From NCBI GenBank assembly GCA_030698935.1, contig JAUYLR010000046.1:1-5954 (forward strand): DNA of 5,954 bases, read 5' to 3'. This DNA comes from a bacterium (GTDB lineage Bacteria > Patescibacteriota > Minisyncoccia > Phycocordibacterales > UBA2100). Position 1 is the stretch's first letter. Every line of letters starts with the position of its first letter. A program made the translations under genes and the position numbers. The notes below the pieces were generated by a model. It was not told the origin of the DNA and searched no databases. It worked only from the letters and a program-made list of their open reading frames with translations. This document shows, one piece after another, positions 1 to 5,247 of this stretch.

Positions 1-2
1 AT

Positions 3-428
3 GGGGGCATATCTAAATTTATGCGCAAGCTTGCAACTGCTTACTCTATGTACTTCAATATCAAGTACGAACACAGCGGAGTACTGTTTCAAGGCAGATT
101 CAAAAGCAGTCATATAAACTCGGAGCCATATTTTAGATACATCTTCTCGTATGTGCATCTCAATCCCGTAGAGCTCATTGAGCCCGACTGGAAAGAGGGG
201 ACTATTCGCAATGAGAAAAAAGTGCGGAAATTTCTTGCTGACTACAGATATGGGAGTTACTTTGACTATTGTGTCGGCGAGCGACCGGAGCGCGCGATTC
301 TCGCTTATGATGACGCGCCGGATTTCTTGAAGGAACAGAATGACCTTGAAGAAATGCTTAGCGACTTTTCAAGGGGTCGCGTACTCCACACCGATGGCGG
401 TGTAATTACCGAGGACCGTCCTCGGTAA
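3..428 (+). CDS. REP-associated tyrosine transposase (RAYT, Y1_Tnp family), 5'-truncated by window edge
   Basis: The reading frame is open from the left edge (GGISKF before the first Met at 21), so this is the C-terminal part of a longer protein. The visible text matches the single-strand transposase family related to IS200/IS605 TnpA: KFMRKLATAYSMYFNIKY, then SGVLFQGRFKS, then YIFSYVHLNPVE, which corresponds to the usual (R)YIHLNPV(R) signature. These enzymes cut and join single-stranded DNA through a tyrosine and an HUH metal site, and act on REP palindromes. The HUH histidines would lie upstream of the window, so catalytic integrity cannot be judged. The C-terminus is odd: the last residues (TEDRPR) are encoded by a palindrome at 406-428, and the TAA stop is inside it. 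The native end may therefore have been replaced by repeat sequence. Family assignment is strong; activity is unknown. Confidence 0.88.
   Translation, partial: GGISKFMRKLATAYSMYFNIKYEHSGVLFQGRFKSSHINSEPYFRYIFSYVHLNPVELIEPDWKEGTIRNEKKVRKFLADYRYGSYFDYCVGERPERAILAYDDAPDFLKEQNDLEEMLSDFSRGRVLHTDGGVITEDRPR
388..403. repeat. Short hairpin in the RAYT 3' end
   Basis: ACACCG and CGGTGT are perfect 6-bp complementary arms around the loop ATGG. The hairpin sits two bases before the 23-nt palindrome at 406-428. Both lie in the last codons of the transposase gene, so the gene ends in two consecutive stem-loops. No T-tract follows, so a simple intrinsic terminator is not well supported. Confidence 0.5.
406..428. 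repeat. REP-like palindrome, copy 1 (GGACCGTCC core)
   Basis: The arms TTACCGAGGAC and GTCCTCGGTAA are perfect 11-bp reverse complements around one central C. The same arm sequence recurs at 3282-3299 and 5289-5307, which makes it a dispersed repeat. It contains the stop codon of the RAYT gene. A palindrome beside its own RAYT is the usual arrangement of REP/RAYT loci; that functional link is inferred. Confidence 0.8.
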
Positions 429-493
429 CCAACTGCTCCTTGCGTTGAGGAAATTTGAAGAAAAGTTATACACACCCCGCCATAAACGCAACC

Positions 494-518
494 TTGACAG
501 GTGAATTGGGTGTAAAAT
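494..518 (+). promoter_or_regulatory. Possible sigma-70-type promoter with short spacer
   Basis: TTGACA at 494-499 is a perfect -35 match and TAAAAT at 513-518 resembles a -10 box. The spacer is only 13 bp instead of about 17, so this may not work as written. If it does, the transcript would start just before the 522-555 hairpin and carry a leader of about 180 nt. Confidence 0.25.
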
Positions 519-521
519 AGA

Positions 522-555
522 CGGCAACGTGCCCGCCATGCGGGTGTGTTGGCCG
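522..555 (+). other. Imperfect stem-loop in the 5' leader
   Basis: The core stem is CCCGC (532-536) with GCGGG (540-544) around the loop CAT. It extends outward through three G-U pairs, then CAAC (525-528) with GTTG (548-551), a bulged G at 552, and CGG (522-524) with CCG (553-555). This gives 15 pairs in all. The AT-rich sequence that follows lacks an immediate T-tract, so a structured leader is more likely than a terminator, though either is possible. Confidence 0.45.
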
Positions 556-596
556 AAATAAGAAATTGAATAGAGGTATTTTTATTAGCGTTTTTT

Positions 597-659
597 TATT
601 GGCGACGTAGGGCGAGTGAAATGAAAGTGAGCTTTCATTTCCGAGCCGAGGAGCCAATA
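597..659 (+). other. Large leader stem-loop ahead of the surface-protein gene
   Basis: The apical hairpin has perfect 10-bp arms, GAAATGAAAG (618-627) and CTTTCATTTC (632-641), with loop TGAG. A closing outer stem pairs TATTGGC (597-603) with GCCAATA (653-659). The 3' side contains GAGGAG (648-653), a strong Shine-Dalgarno-like sequence, part of it locked in the outer stem just before an ATG at 659. This layout could control ribosome access. I do not recognise it as a named riboswitch class. Confidence 0.45.
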
Positions 660-688
660 TGAGGGTTAATACCCGATTATCAAGTTAG
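659..688 (+). CDS. Possible nine-residue leader ORF (MRVNTRLSS)
   Basis: ATG at 659 lies 5 nt after GAGGAG, the best Shine-Dalgarno-like match near any start in this window, and the frame closes at TAG 686-688. The ORF ends 19 nt before the ATG at 708, which itself lacks an obvious ribosome binding site. It could be a leader peptide coupled to the downstream gene, or simply chance. The short length gives no protein-level evidence. Confidence 0.2.
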   Translation: MRVNTRLSS

Positions 689-707
689 TAATTCATTAGT
701 CAAATAT

Positions 708-2060
708 ATGAAAGTGATTTCCATGTTCAGGAAAGAGGGAATAGTGCCGGTAACAATTGCGGCCACTATTTCTTTGTTTTTAGTTGTTTCTGTAGTTCAG
801 GCGACAACAACAATTAGTACGGATGTTACAACTCAAGGCGCTTTGAGCGTTACGGGCGCTTCCACATTGACAGGTGCCGTAACGACAGCTGGTGCGGGAA
901 CATTCGGCGATGCCGCGGCGGACACCCAGATTTTCAACGGCAGTTTGAACGCCTCTTCAACGGCGTTGTTTACCGGCGCGCTAACGACATACGGCAACGC
1001 AACGCTCGGCGACGCGGTCGGCGACAGTGTCACGGCAAATGCGTACTTCACGCAATTACGCATCGGCACCGGAAGCACGTTCGGCAATATCGGCGATGTC
1101 GGCGCGGATGAGCTTGGGGTAGAGGGCGCAGTGGAAGTAGACGGCATCGCGTATCTTGACGGAGCGGTGTACGCATCAAGCACACTGCAGGTTACGGGCG
1201 GCCAGACCAACTACGGAGCCCTGACGGTGAGTGGAACCGGCGTAACGACACTCGGAGGCGCGCTCGGCGTAACGGGTCTTTCTACTCTGACGGGCGGTTA
1301 CATCGCGGCATCTTCAACTGTAGTGGGCGACCTGACCATCACCGGTACATTCAGCCCAACCCAGACTTCAGCATCAACATTTACAGTAAGCGGCCTTACT
1401 ACTCTCGGGCAGGCATCCTCTACGCGGCTCTCCGTATTTGACACTGCTTACTTCGGCGGTTCGGCTACCTCTACGTTTGATTCTGCCGGTAACCTCGTTA
1501 TGGCAGGCAACACAACTCTTGTGAACGCAACCACCACAACTCTCTTCTCCACCACTGCCAGTAGTACAGCCCTGTTTGCGCAAGCATCTACTATCGGCAC
1601 ACTCTCCCTAGGAAACGCTCTCGCAGTGACATCCGGCGGTACCGGCGTTACCACATCAACGGGTACGGGAAGCACCGTTCTTTCAGTAAACCCAACCCTA
1701 ACAGGCACTGCGGTACTTGCTAACGCGAATTTCAGCGGTCTCGCGAGCACGACTCAACTCAAAGTCGGCAGTGATCAGGCAAGCACAATATCCGGCATAA
1801 TTTCAGGTGTTTGCAGTATTGCGGAGATTTCTGGTCTCGTCGCCTCAACAACGGTCCAACTCACATGCGCCGGCGCGACAGGCGTTACTACGGACTACAA
1901 AGTGTTCGTGCAGGCAACGAGCTCAATTCCTTCGCAAATTGTCATACAATCAGCGACCTCAAGCACGGACGCCATCGAAGTTAGATTCCTAAACACCGGC
2001 ATTAACGGTGGCACGCCTGCGTCTGCCGCCGCATCCCTCAACTTCTGGGCTGTTCGCTAA
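708..2060 (+). CDS. Secreted Thr/Ser/Gly-rich repetitive surface protein (CPR type)
   Basis: This 450-residue protein begins with a signal-like segment: basic start MKVISMFRKE, hydrophobic stretch about 12-30, then VVQA. The ATG at 723 (MFRKEG) is an equally plausible start. The mature part is almost entirely Ser, Thr, Gly, Ala and Val, in degenerate repeats such as LSVTGASTLTGAVTT, ALTVSGTGVTTLGG and LGVTGLSTLTGG, suggesting a beta-helical or fibre-like shape. A more specific segment at about 110-160 (AYFTQLRIGTGSTFG, then DELGVEG, VDGIAYLDGAV, YASSTLQVTG) resembles recurrent CPR surface-protein modules. GGTGVTTSTGTG with VLSVNPTLTG (310-333) resembles phage tail-fibre text. The C-terminal part (about 350-450) is less repetitive, has the only two cysteines (369 and 387) and ends NFWAVR, consistent with a folded cap. 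It is likely exported and co-transcribed with the next gene, 33 bp downstream. No enzymatic motif is visible, and the function is inferred only as surface or adhesive. Confidence 0.75.
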   Translation: MKVISMFRKEGIVPVTIAATISLFLVVSVVQATTTISTDVTTQGALSVTGASTLTGAVTTAGAGTFGDAAADTQIFNGSLNASSTALFTGALTTYGNATLGDAVGDSVTANAYFTQLRIGTGSTFGNIGDVGADELGVEGAVEVDGIAYLDGAVYASSTLQVTGGQTNYGALTVSGTGVTTLGGALGVTGLSTLTGGYIAASSTVVGDLTITGTFSPTQTSASTFTVSGLTTLGQASSTRLSVFDTAYFGGSATSTFDSAGNLVMAGNTTLVNATTTTLFSTTASSTALFAQASTIGTLSLGNALAVTSGGTGVTTSTGTGSTVLSVNPTLTGTAVLANANFSGLASTTQLKVGSDQASTISGIISGVCSIAEISGLVASTTVQLTCAGATGVTTDYKVFVQATSSIPSQIVIQSATSSTDAIEVRFLNTGINGGTPASAAASLNFWAVR

Positions 2061-2090
2061 CGGGTAGCTTTTATCAGCTCATAGCGAACA
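2051..2090 (+). repeat. Inverted repeat between the two surface-protein genes
   Basis: TGTTCGCTA (2051-2059) and TAGCGAACA (2082-2090) are perfect 9-bp complements separated by 22 nt. The left arm overlaps the stop codon of the upstream gene and the right arm ends 3 nt before the next ATG. The structure fills the whole intergenic space. It could adjust the expression ratio of the two genes by transcript processing, attenuation or masking of the start. Confidence 0.5.
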
Positions 2091-2093
2091 CAC

Positions 2094-3185
2094 ATGAAAA
2101 AATACTTAATTCCAAGTTCAATCGTTGCATTGCTTCTGCCGGGGCTCGCCTTGGCCGCGTTTAACGATGTGACCCTGGCGACCGATGCGATCGTAACGGC
2201 GAACGGAGTGTCACTCACGGTAAGCGGCACGACGGCGGTTGTGGAATCAATCGTTGTAAGCGCTTCAAGCTTCACCGTTACGCTCCTGCCGGGTTCAAGT
2301 GTTCAGTTCAGCTCTGCGAGCCGCTATACGATTGCTACGGACGCACCGGCGGGAGTCATAGAAACCGACACGTGCAGTGCCACGGAATCAATCCTCAAAC
2401 TCCGTTCATCCATCAGTACGGTAACAGCCACTATCACTCCGTCCGCAACGACGTGTAGCGGCAACGCGAGCGGAAATTCCACGACCGTTGTTTCTACGGG
2501 TGGCGGCAGTGGTTCCTATGGTGGCGGAGGCGGAGGTGGGGGCGGAGGCGGATACACCTCGCCGGCCGCAACCCCCGCAACACCAGCCACTCCAGCGACG
2601 CCTGCCACTCCGGCTATCCCCGCCACGCCTGCGACACCGGCGAGTCCGGCAGTCACGCTGACAGGTGACTTCGGAGTTGGCACCAAAGGGGCGAACATTA
2701 TCGCTCTGCAAACTTTTCTCGAATCCAGGGGATTCCTGATCATGCCACCAGGGGTGGCTAAGGGTACTTTCGGCGCTTTGACGCGCACTGCCGTTCGCGC
2801 ATACCAAAAGAGCACGGGCATTTCGCAGACCGGCTATGTCGGCCCGATGACCCGAGCCGCTATTAATGCGGAATCAGGCGCGTCAGCAGCCACTCCGGCT
2901 ACGCCTAGCGCAAGCGCCTATGCTAACGCGAATGCAAACGCCAGCTTCAAGCGGGACTTGCAAACCGGTTCCACGGGTGACGACGTGCGGGCTCTGCAGG
3001 CGTACCTCAACAGCCACGGCTTTGCAGTTTCTGCGAGTGGCGCCGGTTCTCCCGGAAATGAGACAACGAGATTCGGCGGGCTCACGCGCGCGGCTCTGGC
3101 CAAATGGCAGGCGTCGGTGGGTATCACTCCGGCTGCAGGATACTTTGGTCCGAAGACAAGGGCTTACATCGCGGCGAATCCGTAG
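2094..3185 (+). CDS. Exported protein with two peptidoglycan-binding domains
   Basis: The 363-residue protein starts with a clear signal peptide (MKK, hydrophobic core, LALA near residue 21). Residues 22-133 form a Ser/Thr/Val-rich, probably beta-type domain with two cysteines (94 and 121) that could pair. A Gly tract (136-153) and an Ala-Thr-Pro repeat (159-185) make a long flexible spacer. Two PG_binding_1-like modules follow. The first is at about 190-260 (ALQTFLESRGF, GTFGALTRTAVRAYQK, GYVGPMTRAAIN), the second at about 286-362 (VRALQAYLNSHGF, RFGGLTRAALAKWQ, GYFGPKTRAYI). An Ala/Asn linker (262-284) separates them. Such modules bind cell-wall peptidoglycan without cutting it, and no hydrolase domain is present. 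The likely role is wall anchoring of a surface structure, perhaps of the upstream fibre-like protein. No Shine-Dalgarno is obvious before the ATG. Confidence 0.85.
   Translation: MKKYLIPSSIVALLLPGLALAAFNDVTLATDAIVTANGVSLTVSGTTAVVESIVVSASSFTVTLLPGSSVQFSSASRYTIATDAPAGVIETDTCSATESILKLRSSISTVTATITPSATTCSGNASGNSTTVVSTGGGSGSYGGGGGGGGGGGYTSPAATPATPATPATPATPAIPATPATPASPAVTLTGDFGVGTKGANIIALQTFLESRGFLIMPPGVAKGTFGALTRTAVRAYQKSTGISQTGYVGPMTRAAINAESGASAATPATPSASAYANANANASFKRDLQTGSTGDDVRALQAYLNSHGFAVSASGAGSPGNETTRFGGLTRAALAKWQASVGITPAAGYFGPKTRAYIAANP
2499..2648 (+). repeat. Gly tract and Ala-Thr-Pro repeats (protein-level low complexity)
   Basis: Positions 2499-2552 encode a Gly-rich tract with eleven consecutive glycines at the end. 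Positions 2568-2648 encode repeated ATP triplets with one AIP and one ASP variant. Codons vary between the triplets, so the repetition is kept at the protein level and is not a fresh DNA slippage. It forms the spacer between the N-terminal domain and the wall-binding modules. Confidence 0.8.
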
Positions 3186-3190
3186 AGCGA

Positions 3191-3218
3191 AGTATCGCGT
3201 ATAGAGTATCGTGTATAG
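3191..3218. repeat. 14-bp tandem duplication
   Basis: AGTATCGCGTATAG (3191-3204) is followed directly by AGTATCGTGTATAG (3205-3218), with one C/T difference. It lies just after the stop codon of the peptidoglycan-binding protein gene and directly before the terminator hairpin. No function is apparent. Confidence 0.6.
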
Positions 3219-3243
3219 CGGCCCCGACATGAAGTCGGGGCCG
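3219..3243 (+). terminator. GC-rich terminator-like hairpin after the surface operon
   Basis: CGGCCCCGAC (3219-3228) and GTCGGGGCCG (3234-3243) are perfect 10-bp arms around loop ATGAA. A run of five T begins 12 nt later (3256-3260), not directly after the stem, so the T-tract is displaced. The position, 33 nt after the stop at 3185, suits the end of the two-gene surface operon. Confidence 0.6.
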
Positions 3244-3268
3244 TACCCGTTGCACTTTTTCCACTTTC

Positions 3269-3311
3269 GCACCAAGGACGGTCCTCGGTAACCGAGGACC
3301 GTCCTTGGTGC
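3269..3311. repeat. REP-like palindrome, copy 2 (compound 43-nt perfect inverted repeat)
   Basis: Two 21-bp arms (3269-3289 and 3291-3311) are perfect reverse complements around a single central A at 3290. Each arm contains its own GGAC(C/G)GTCC core. The outer flanks carry the CCAAGG arm type and the inner flanks the CCGAGG arm type, so the unit looks like two small palindromes with their halves exchanged. It can fold as one long hairpin or as two short ones with one mismatch each. It lies between the surface-operon terminator and yvcK. Confidence 0.85.
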
Positions 3312-3342
3312 TAACCGATATACTCATCTCGTACAGATGCTG

Positions 3343-3369
3343 TTGCATTACCTTTTCTGATGTTAAAGT
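3343..3369 (+). promoter_or_regulatory. Possible extended -10 promoter for yvcK
   Basis: TTGCAT (3343-3348) and TAAAGT (3364-3369) are separated by 15 bp, and TG sits one base before the -10 (3361-3362). Transcription from this box would begin at about 3376, which is the ATG itself. That predicts a leaderless mRNA and fits the lack of a Shine-Dalgarno. The spacer is short, so confidence is low. Confidence 0.3.
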
Positions 3370-3375
3370 TATCCG

Positions 3376-4458
3376 ATGAACCCCGTTAGAAGTCTGTCTG
3401 TGCGTAATCGCGATGTGCAGAACCGGTATCGGGCAAGCGGGCAAGCGGGTATAAAACATAAGCAAAAAGAAAGTGTCCGCACTTTCTTTTTGCCAAAGAC
3501 TTCTAACGGGGTAAAAAAAGTCGTCACAATAGGCGGAGGGACGGGAAGCTACATGGTGCTTCGCGGTCTTAAGAAATTTCCTTTTGATATTACGGCCGTG
3601 GTGACCATCTTTGACAGCGGCGGCTCGGCTGGAACCTTGCGCGATGAATTCGGGATTCTCCCGCCGGGAGATTTGCGGCGCTGTCTTATCGCTCTTTCCG
3701 AGGGGAAGCGCAGGGCAGTTCTTCGTGACCTTTTTAATTTCAGGTTTGATAAAAAGGGAAGCTCGCTTCACGGACACAGTTTCGGAAATCTTTTTCTTTT
3801 GGCGCTCTCGGAAATATACGGAAGCGATATAGAAGCAATCAAAAAAGCGTCCATCCTGCTGAATCTTAAGGGGCGCGTGCTTCCGGTTTCTTTGGATAAT
3901 TCTCACCTGCATGCCACCCTTGAAGACGGAACGGAAATAGTGGGCGAAACAAACATTGACGTGCCGAAGCACAACGGGGATTTGCATATTAAGAAGGTGA
4001 GTCTGAAACCTCCGGCGAAGATATTTGATGAGACCGACACGGCAATCAGAGAAGCCGACCTCGTTGTTATCTGTCCCGGTGACATCTACACCTCCCTCGT
4101 CCCGAATTTGCTTGTGGGCGGGATGCAAGAAGCCCTGCGGGCATGCAAAGGCAAAAAAATAGCCATTTGCAACTCTATGACAAAGTGGGGGGAAACGCAT
4201 GACTATGCCGCGTCCGACATGATTCACGAACTTCTTAAATACAGCGGTCTGAAGAAGTTTGATTATGTTATCTGCAATACAAGAGAAATATCGCCCGATG
4301 TTCAGAAAAAGTATGCCGCCGAAAAGAAATTTCCGGTCCGAATAGATGCAGGCTTAGTCACATGTGCGACAAAAATCATTAAGGCCGACCTACTGACGGA
4401 TTCCGATGTCGTGCGCTATGACCCCGAGACCGTCGCCAAAATCTTGTACGAACTCTAG
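3376..4458 (+). CDS. yvcK: YvcK/CofD-like family protein (gluconeogenesis factor-like) with element-derived N-terminal extension
   Basis: The core from about residue 46 matches the YvcK branch of the CofD-like family. It has VVTIGGGTGSYMVLRGLKK (glycine-rich nucleotide-binding loop, GGGTG 53-57), FDSGGSAGTLRDEFG with ILPPGDLRRCL (79-104), HSFGNLFLLAL (134-144), LKGRVLPVSLDN and PGDIYTSLVPNLLV (234-247). In Bacillus, YvcK is needed for growth on gluconeogenic carbon sources, influences cell shape and wall synthesis, and binds UDP-GlcNAc. It is cytoplasmic. The core of about 315 residues is normal family length. The first 45 residues are not YvcK: they are the translation of the MITE-like element at 3380-3512, including NPVRS from its left end and TSNG from its right end. 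Just after the element comes VKKVVTIGGG, so the ancestral start was probably an ATG before KKVV. Translation from ATG 3376 would keep the extension; an alternative near-cognate start inside the element (for example TTG at 3490) cannot be excluded. Confidence 0.9.
   Translation: MNPVRSLSVRNRDVQNRYRASGQAGIKHKQKESVRTFFLPKTSNGVKKVVTIGGGTGSYMVLRGLKKFPFDITAVVTIFDSGGSAGTLRDEFGILPPGDLRRCLIALSEGKRRAVLRDLFNFRFDKKGSSLHGHSFGNLFLLALSEIYGSDIEAIKKASILLNLKGRVLPVSLDNSHLHATLEDGTEIVGETNIDVPKHNGDLHIKKVSLKPPAKIFDETDTAIREADLVVICPGDIYTSLVPNLLVGGMQEALRACKGKKIAICNSMTKWGETHDYAASDMIHELLKYSGLKKFDYVICNTREISPDVQKKYAAEKKFPVRIDAGLVTCATKIIKADLLTDSDVVRYDPETVAKILYEL
3380..3512. mobile_element. MITE-like element A with 16-bp terminal inverted repeats, inside the yvcK 5' end
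   Basis: ACCCCGTTAGAAGTCT (3380-3395) and its exact reverse complement (3497-3512) bound a 133-bp unit. Inside are a duplicated 8-mer GGGCAAGC (from 3431) and a subterminal hairpin (3462-3493). The ends share CCCGTTAGARGT with a second element at 4465-4583. No transposase is encoded and no clear target duplication is visible, although the A-rich right flank would hide one. The whole unit is open in the yvcK frame. Mobility is inferred from the repeat structure only. Confidence 0.65.
3462..3493. repeat. Subterminal hairpin of element A
   Basis: GCAAAAAGAAAGTG (3462-3475) and CACTTTCTTTTTGC (3480-3493) are perfect 14-bp complements with loop TCCG. It is the strongest hairpin within the element and stands 3 bp from its right terminal repeat. 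On RNA its 3' arm is U-rich, so it could also slow or stop transcription into yvcK. Confidence 0.75.
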
Positions 4459-4464
4459 AACCTG

Positions 4465-4583
4465 TCCCGTTAGAGGTTGCGGAAGACAAACTCTTTTTTC
4501 TTGGGACTGTGAGGCAAATCAATGAGAGTGATTATCAAACATAAATCTGGTGCGGGAAGCTTTGCTTCCTACCTCTAACGGGA
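4465..4583. mobile_element. MITE-like element B with 13-bp terminal inverted repeats, upstream of nth
   Basis: TCCCGTTAGAGGT (4465-4477) and ACCTCTAACGGGA (4571-4583) are perfect reverse complements bounding 119 bp. A subterminal hairpin, GGAAGC (4555-4560) with GCTTCC (4564-4569) and loop TTT, lies beside the right end, in the same relative place as in element A. The left end starts 6 nt after the yvcK stop. The last base of the right end is the A of the probable nth ATG. Interiors of elements A and B are not evidently similar, so they are related by ends and layout rather than by a shared body. Confidence 0.6.
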
Positions 4584-5236
4584 TGAACAACGAACGCAAG
4601 GCAAGAGCCAGAAGGATAGTCGCGTATTTGAAGAAGGCGTACCCGAAGCCAAAGAGCGAACTCACTTACAAAACACACTTTCAATTTGTGGTTGCAGTAA
4701 TCCTCTCCGCACAGTGCACTGACAAAGCAGTAAACCGCCTAACAGGAAATCTGTTTAAGAAATACAAAACGGCATACGATTTTGCGCATGCAAAACCGGT
4801 CGTGTTTATAAAGGAAATTTCATCGGTTCCGTTCTTCAGAAATAAGGGAAAACATATTATTGCGGCCGCAAAGAAAGCATGCGCGGAGTTTGCCGGAATA
4901 GTGCCCACTGATGCAAAATCATTGCAGACATTTCCCGGTGTCGGATACAAGACGGCGCACGTCATCCTCGGTGAATTGTTTGACATCTGGGAGGGGATTC
5001 CCACCGACACGCACGTCAGGCGCTTCGCGCTCCGTTTTGACCTCACAGACAATACAGACCTGACCAAGATATCTAAAGACCTTGAGAGCTTGATTCCAAA
5101 GGAAAACTGGAAATACGTAAATAACGGATTGATTTTGTACGGCCGGTATGTGTGCCCCGCACGCAAACACGACTGCACGGCTCATCCGCTTACAAGACTC
5201 TGGCCAAAAGCCGGGGCTCGCTGGATAATCAGATGA
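4583..5236 (+). CDS. nth: Endonuclease III (DNA glycosylase/AP lyase) with incomplete Fe-S cysteine set
   Basis: From ATG 4583 the protein has 217 residues, close to the usual 211 or so. An upstream GTG at 4550 would add 11 residues translated from the repeat element, so I prefer 4583. Motifs are typical: LSAQCTDKAVN (41-51), the helix-hairpin-helix FPGVGYKTAH with the expected catalytic lysine K123, and PTDTHVRR with the expected catalytic aspartate D142. The enzyme removes oxidised pyrimidines and nicks the resulting abasic site in base-excision repair. The C-terminal cluster loop of the family has cysteines spaced C-X6-C-X2-C-X5-C. Here only the first two are present (C191, C198); the third position is H201 and the fourth is W207. 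A normal [4Fe-4S] cluster is therefore unlikely, although the fold may persist without it. No Shine-Dalgarno is evident because the element occupies the upstream region. Confidence 0.92.
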   Translation: MNNERKARARRIVAYLKKAYPKPKSELTYKTHFQFVVAVILSAQCTDKAVNRLTGNLFKKYKTAYDFAHAKPVVFIKEISSVPFFRNKGKHIIAAAKKACAEFAGIVPTDAKSLQTFPGVGYKTAHVILGELFDIWEGIPTDTHVRRFALRFDLTDNTDLTKISKDLESLIPKENWKYVNNGLILYGRYVCPARKHDCTAHPLTRLWPKAGARWIIR

Positions 5237-5247
5237 ATACCAACCAC

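Larger units (their letters stand above)
429..707 (+). other. 279-bp intergenic leader upstream of the surface-protein genes
   Basis: I see no convincing protein gene here. The region holds a TTGACA box (494-499), a 34-nt imperfect hairpin (522-555), an AT-rich stretch with T runs (578-600), a larger two-part stem-loop (597-659) and a possible nine-codon ORF (659-688). It probably serves as promoter and 5' leader for the surface-protein pair. A reverse-strand ORF at 466-657 reads through both hairpins, resembles no family I know, and is treated as chance. Confidence 0.55.

Noticed and set aside
466..657. Reverse-strand 63-codon ORF in the leader
   Set aside because: It reads through two hairpins, has no recognisable motif, and the region is better explained as a leader for the downstream operon.
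833..1750. Reverse-strand ORFs opposite the first surface protein (833-1210, 1374-1583, 1448-1750)
   Set aside because: They mirror the low-complexity coding of the + strand gene and show no domain.
2406..3275. Overlapping frames across the peptidoglycan-binding gene (2406-2807, 2516-2821, 2866-3204, 2883-3275)
   Set aside because: Arg/Gly/Pro-rich composition is typical of shadows of GC-rich repeat coding, and the + strand gene has a signal peptide and two recognisable modules.
3124..4227. Reverse-strand open frame of 367 codons
   Set aside because: It lies antisense to yvcK, whose + strand protein has clear family motifs. The reverse product has no recognisable motif and crosses both the REP palindrome and the repeat element.
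4550..4582. GTG at 4550 as the start of nth
   Set aside because: The added 11 residues are translation of the repeat element's right end. Family similarity and length favour ATG 4583.
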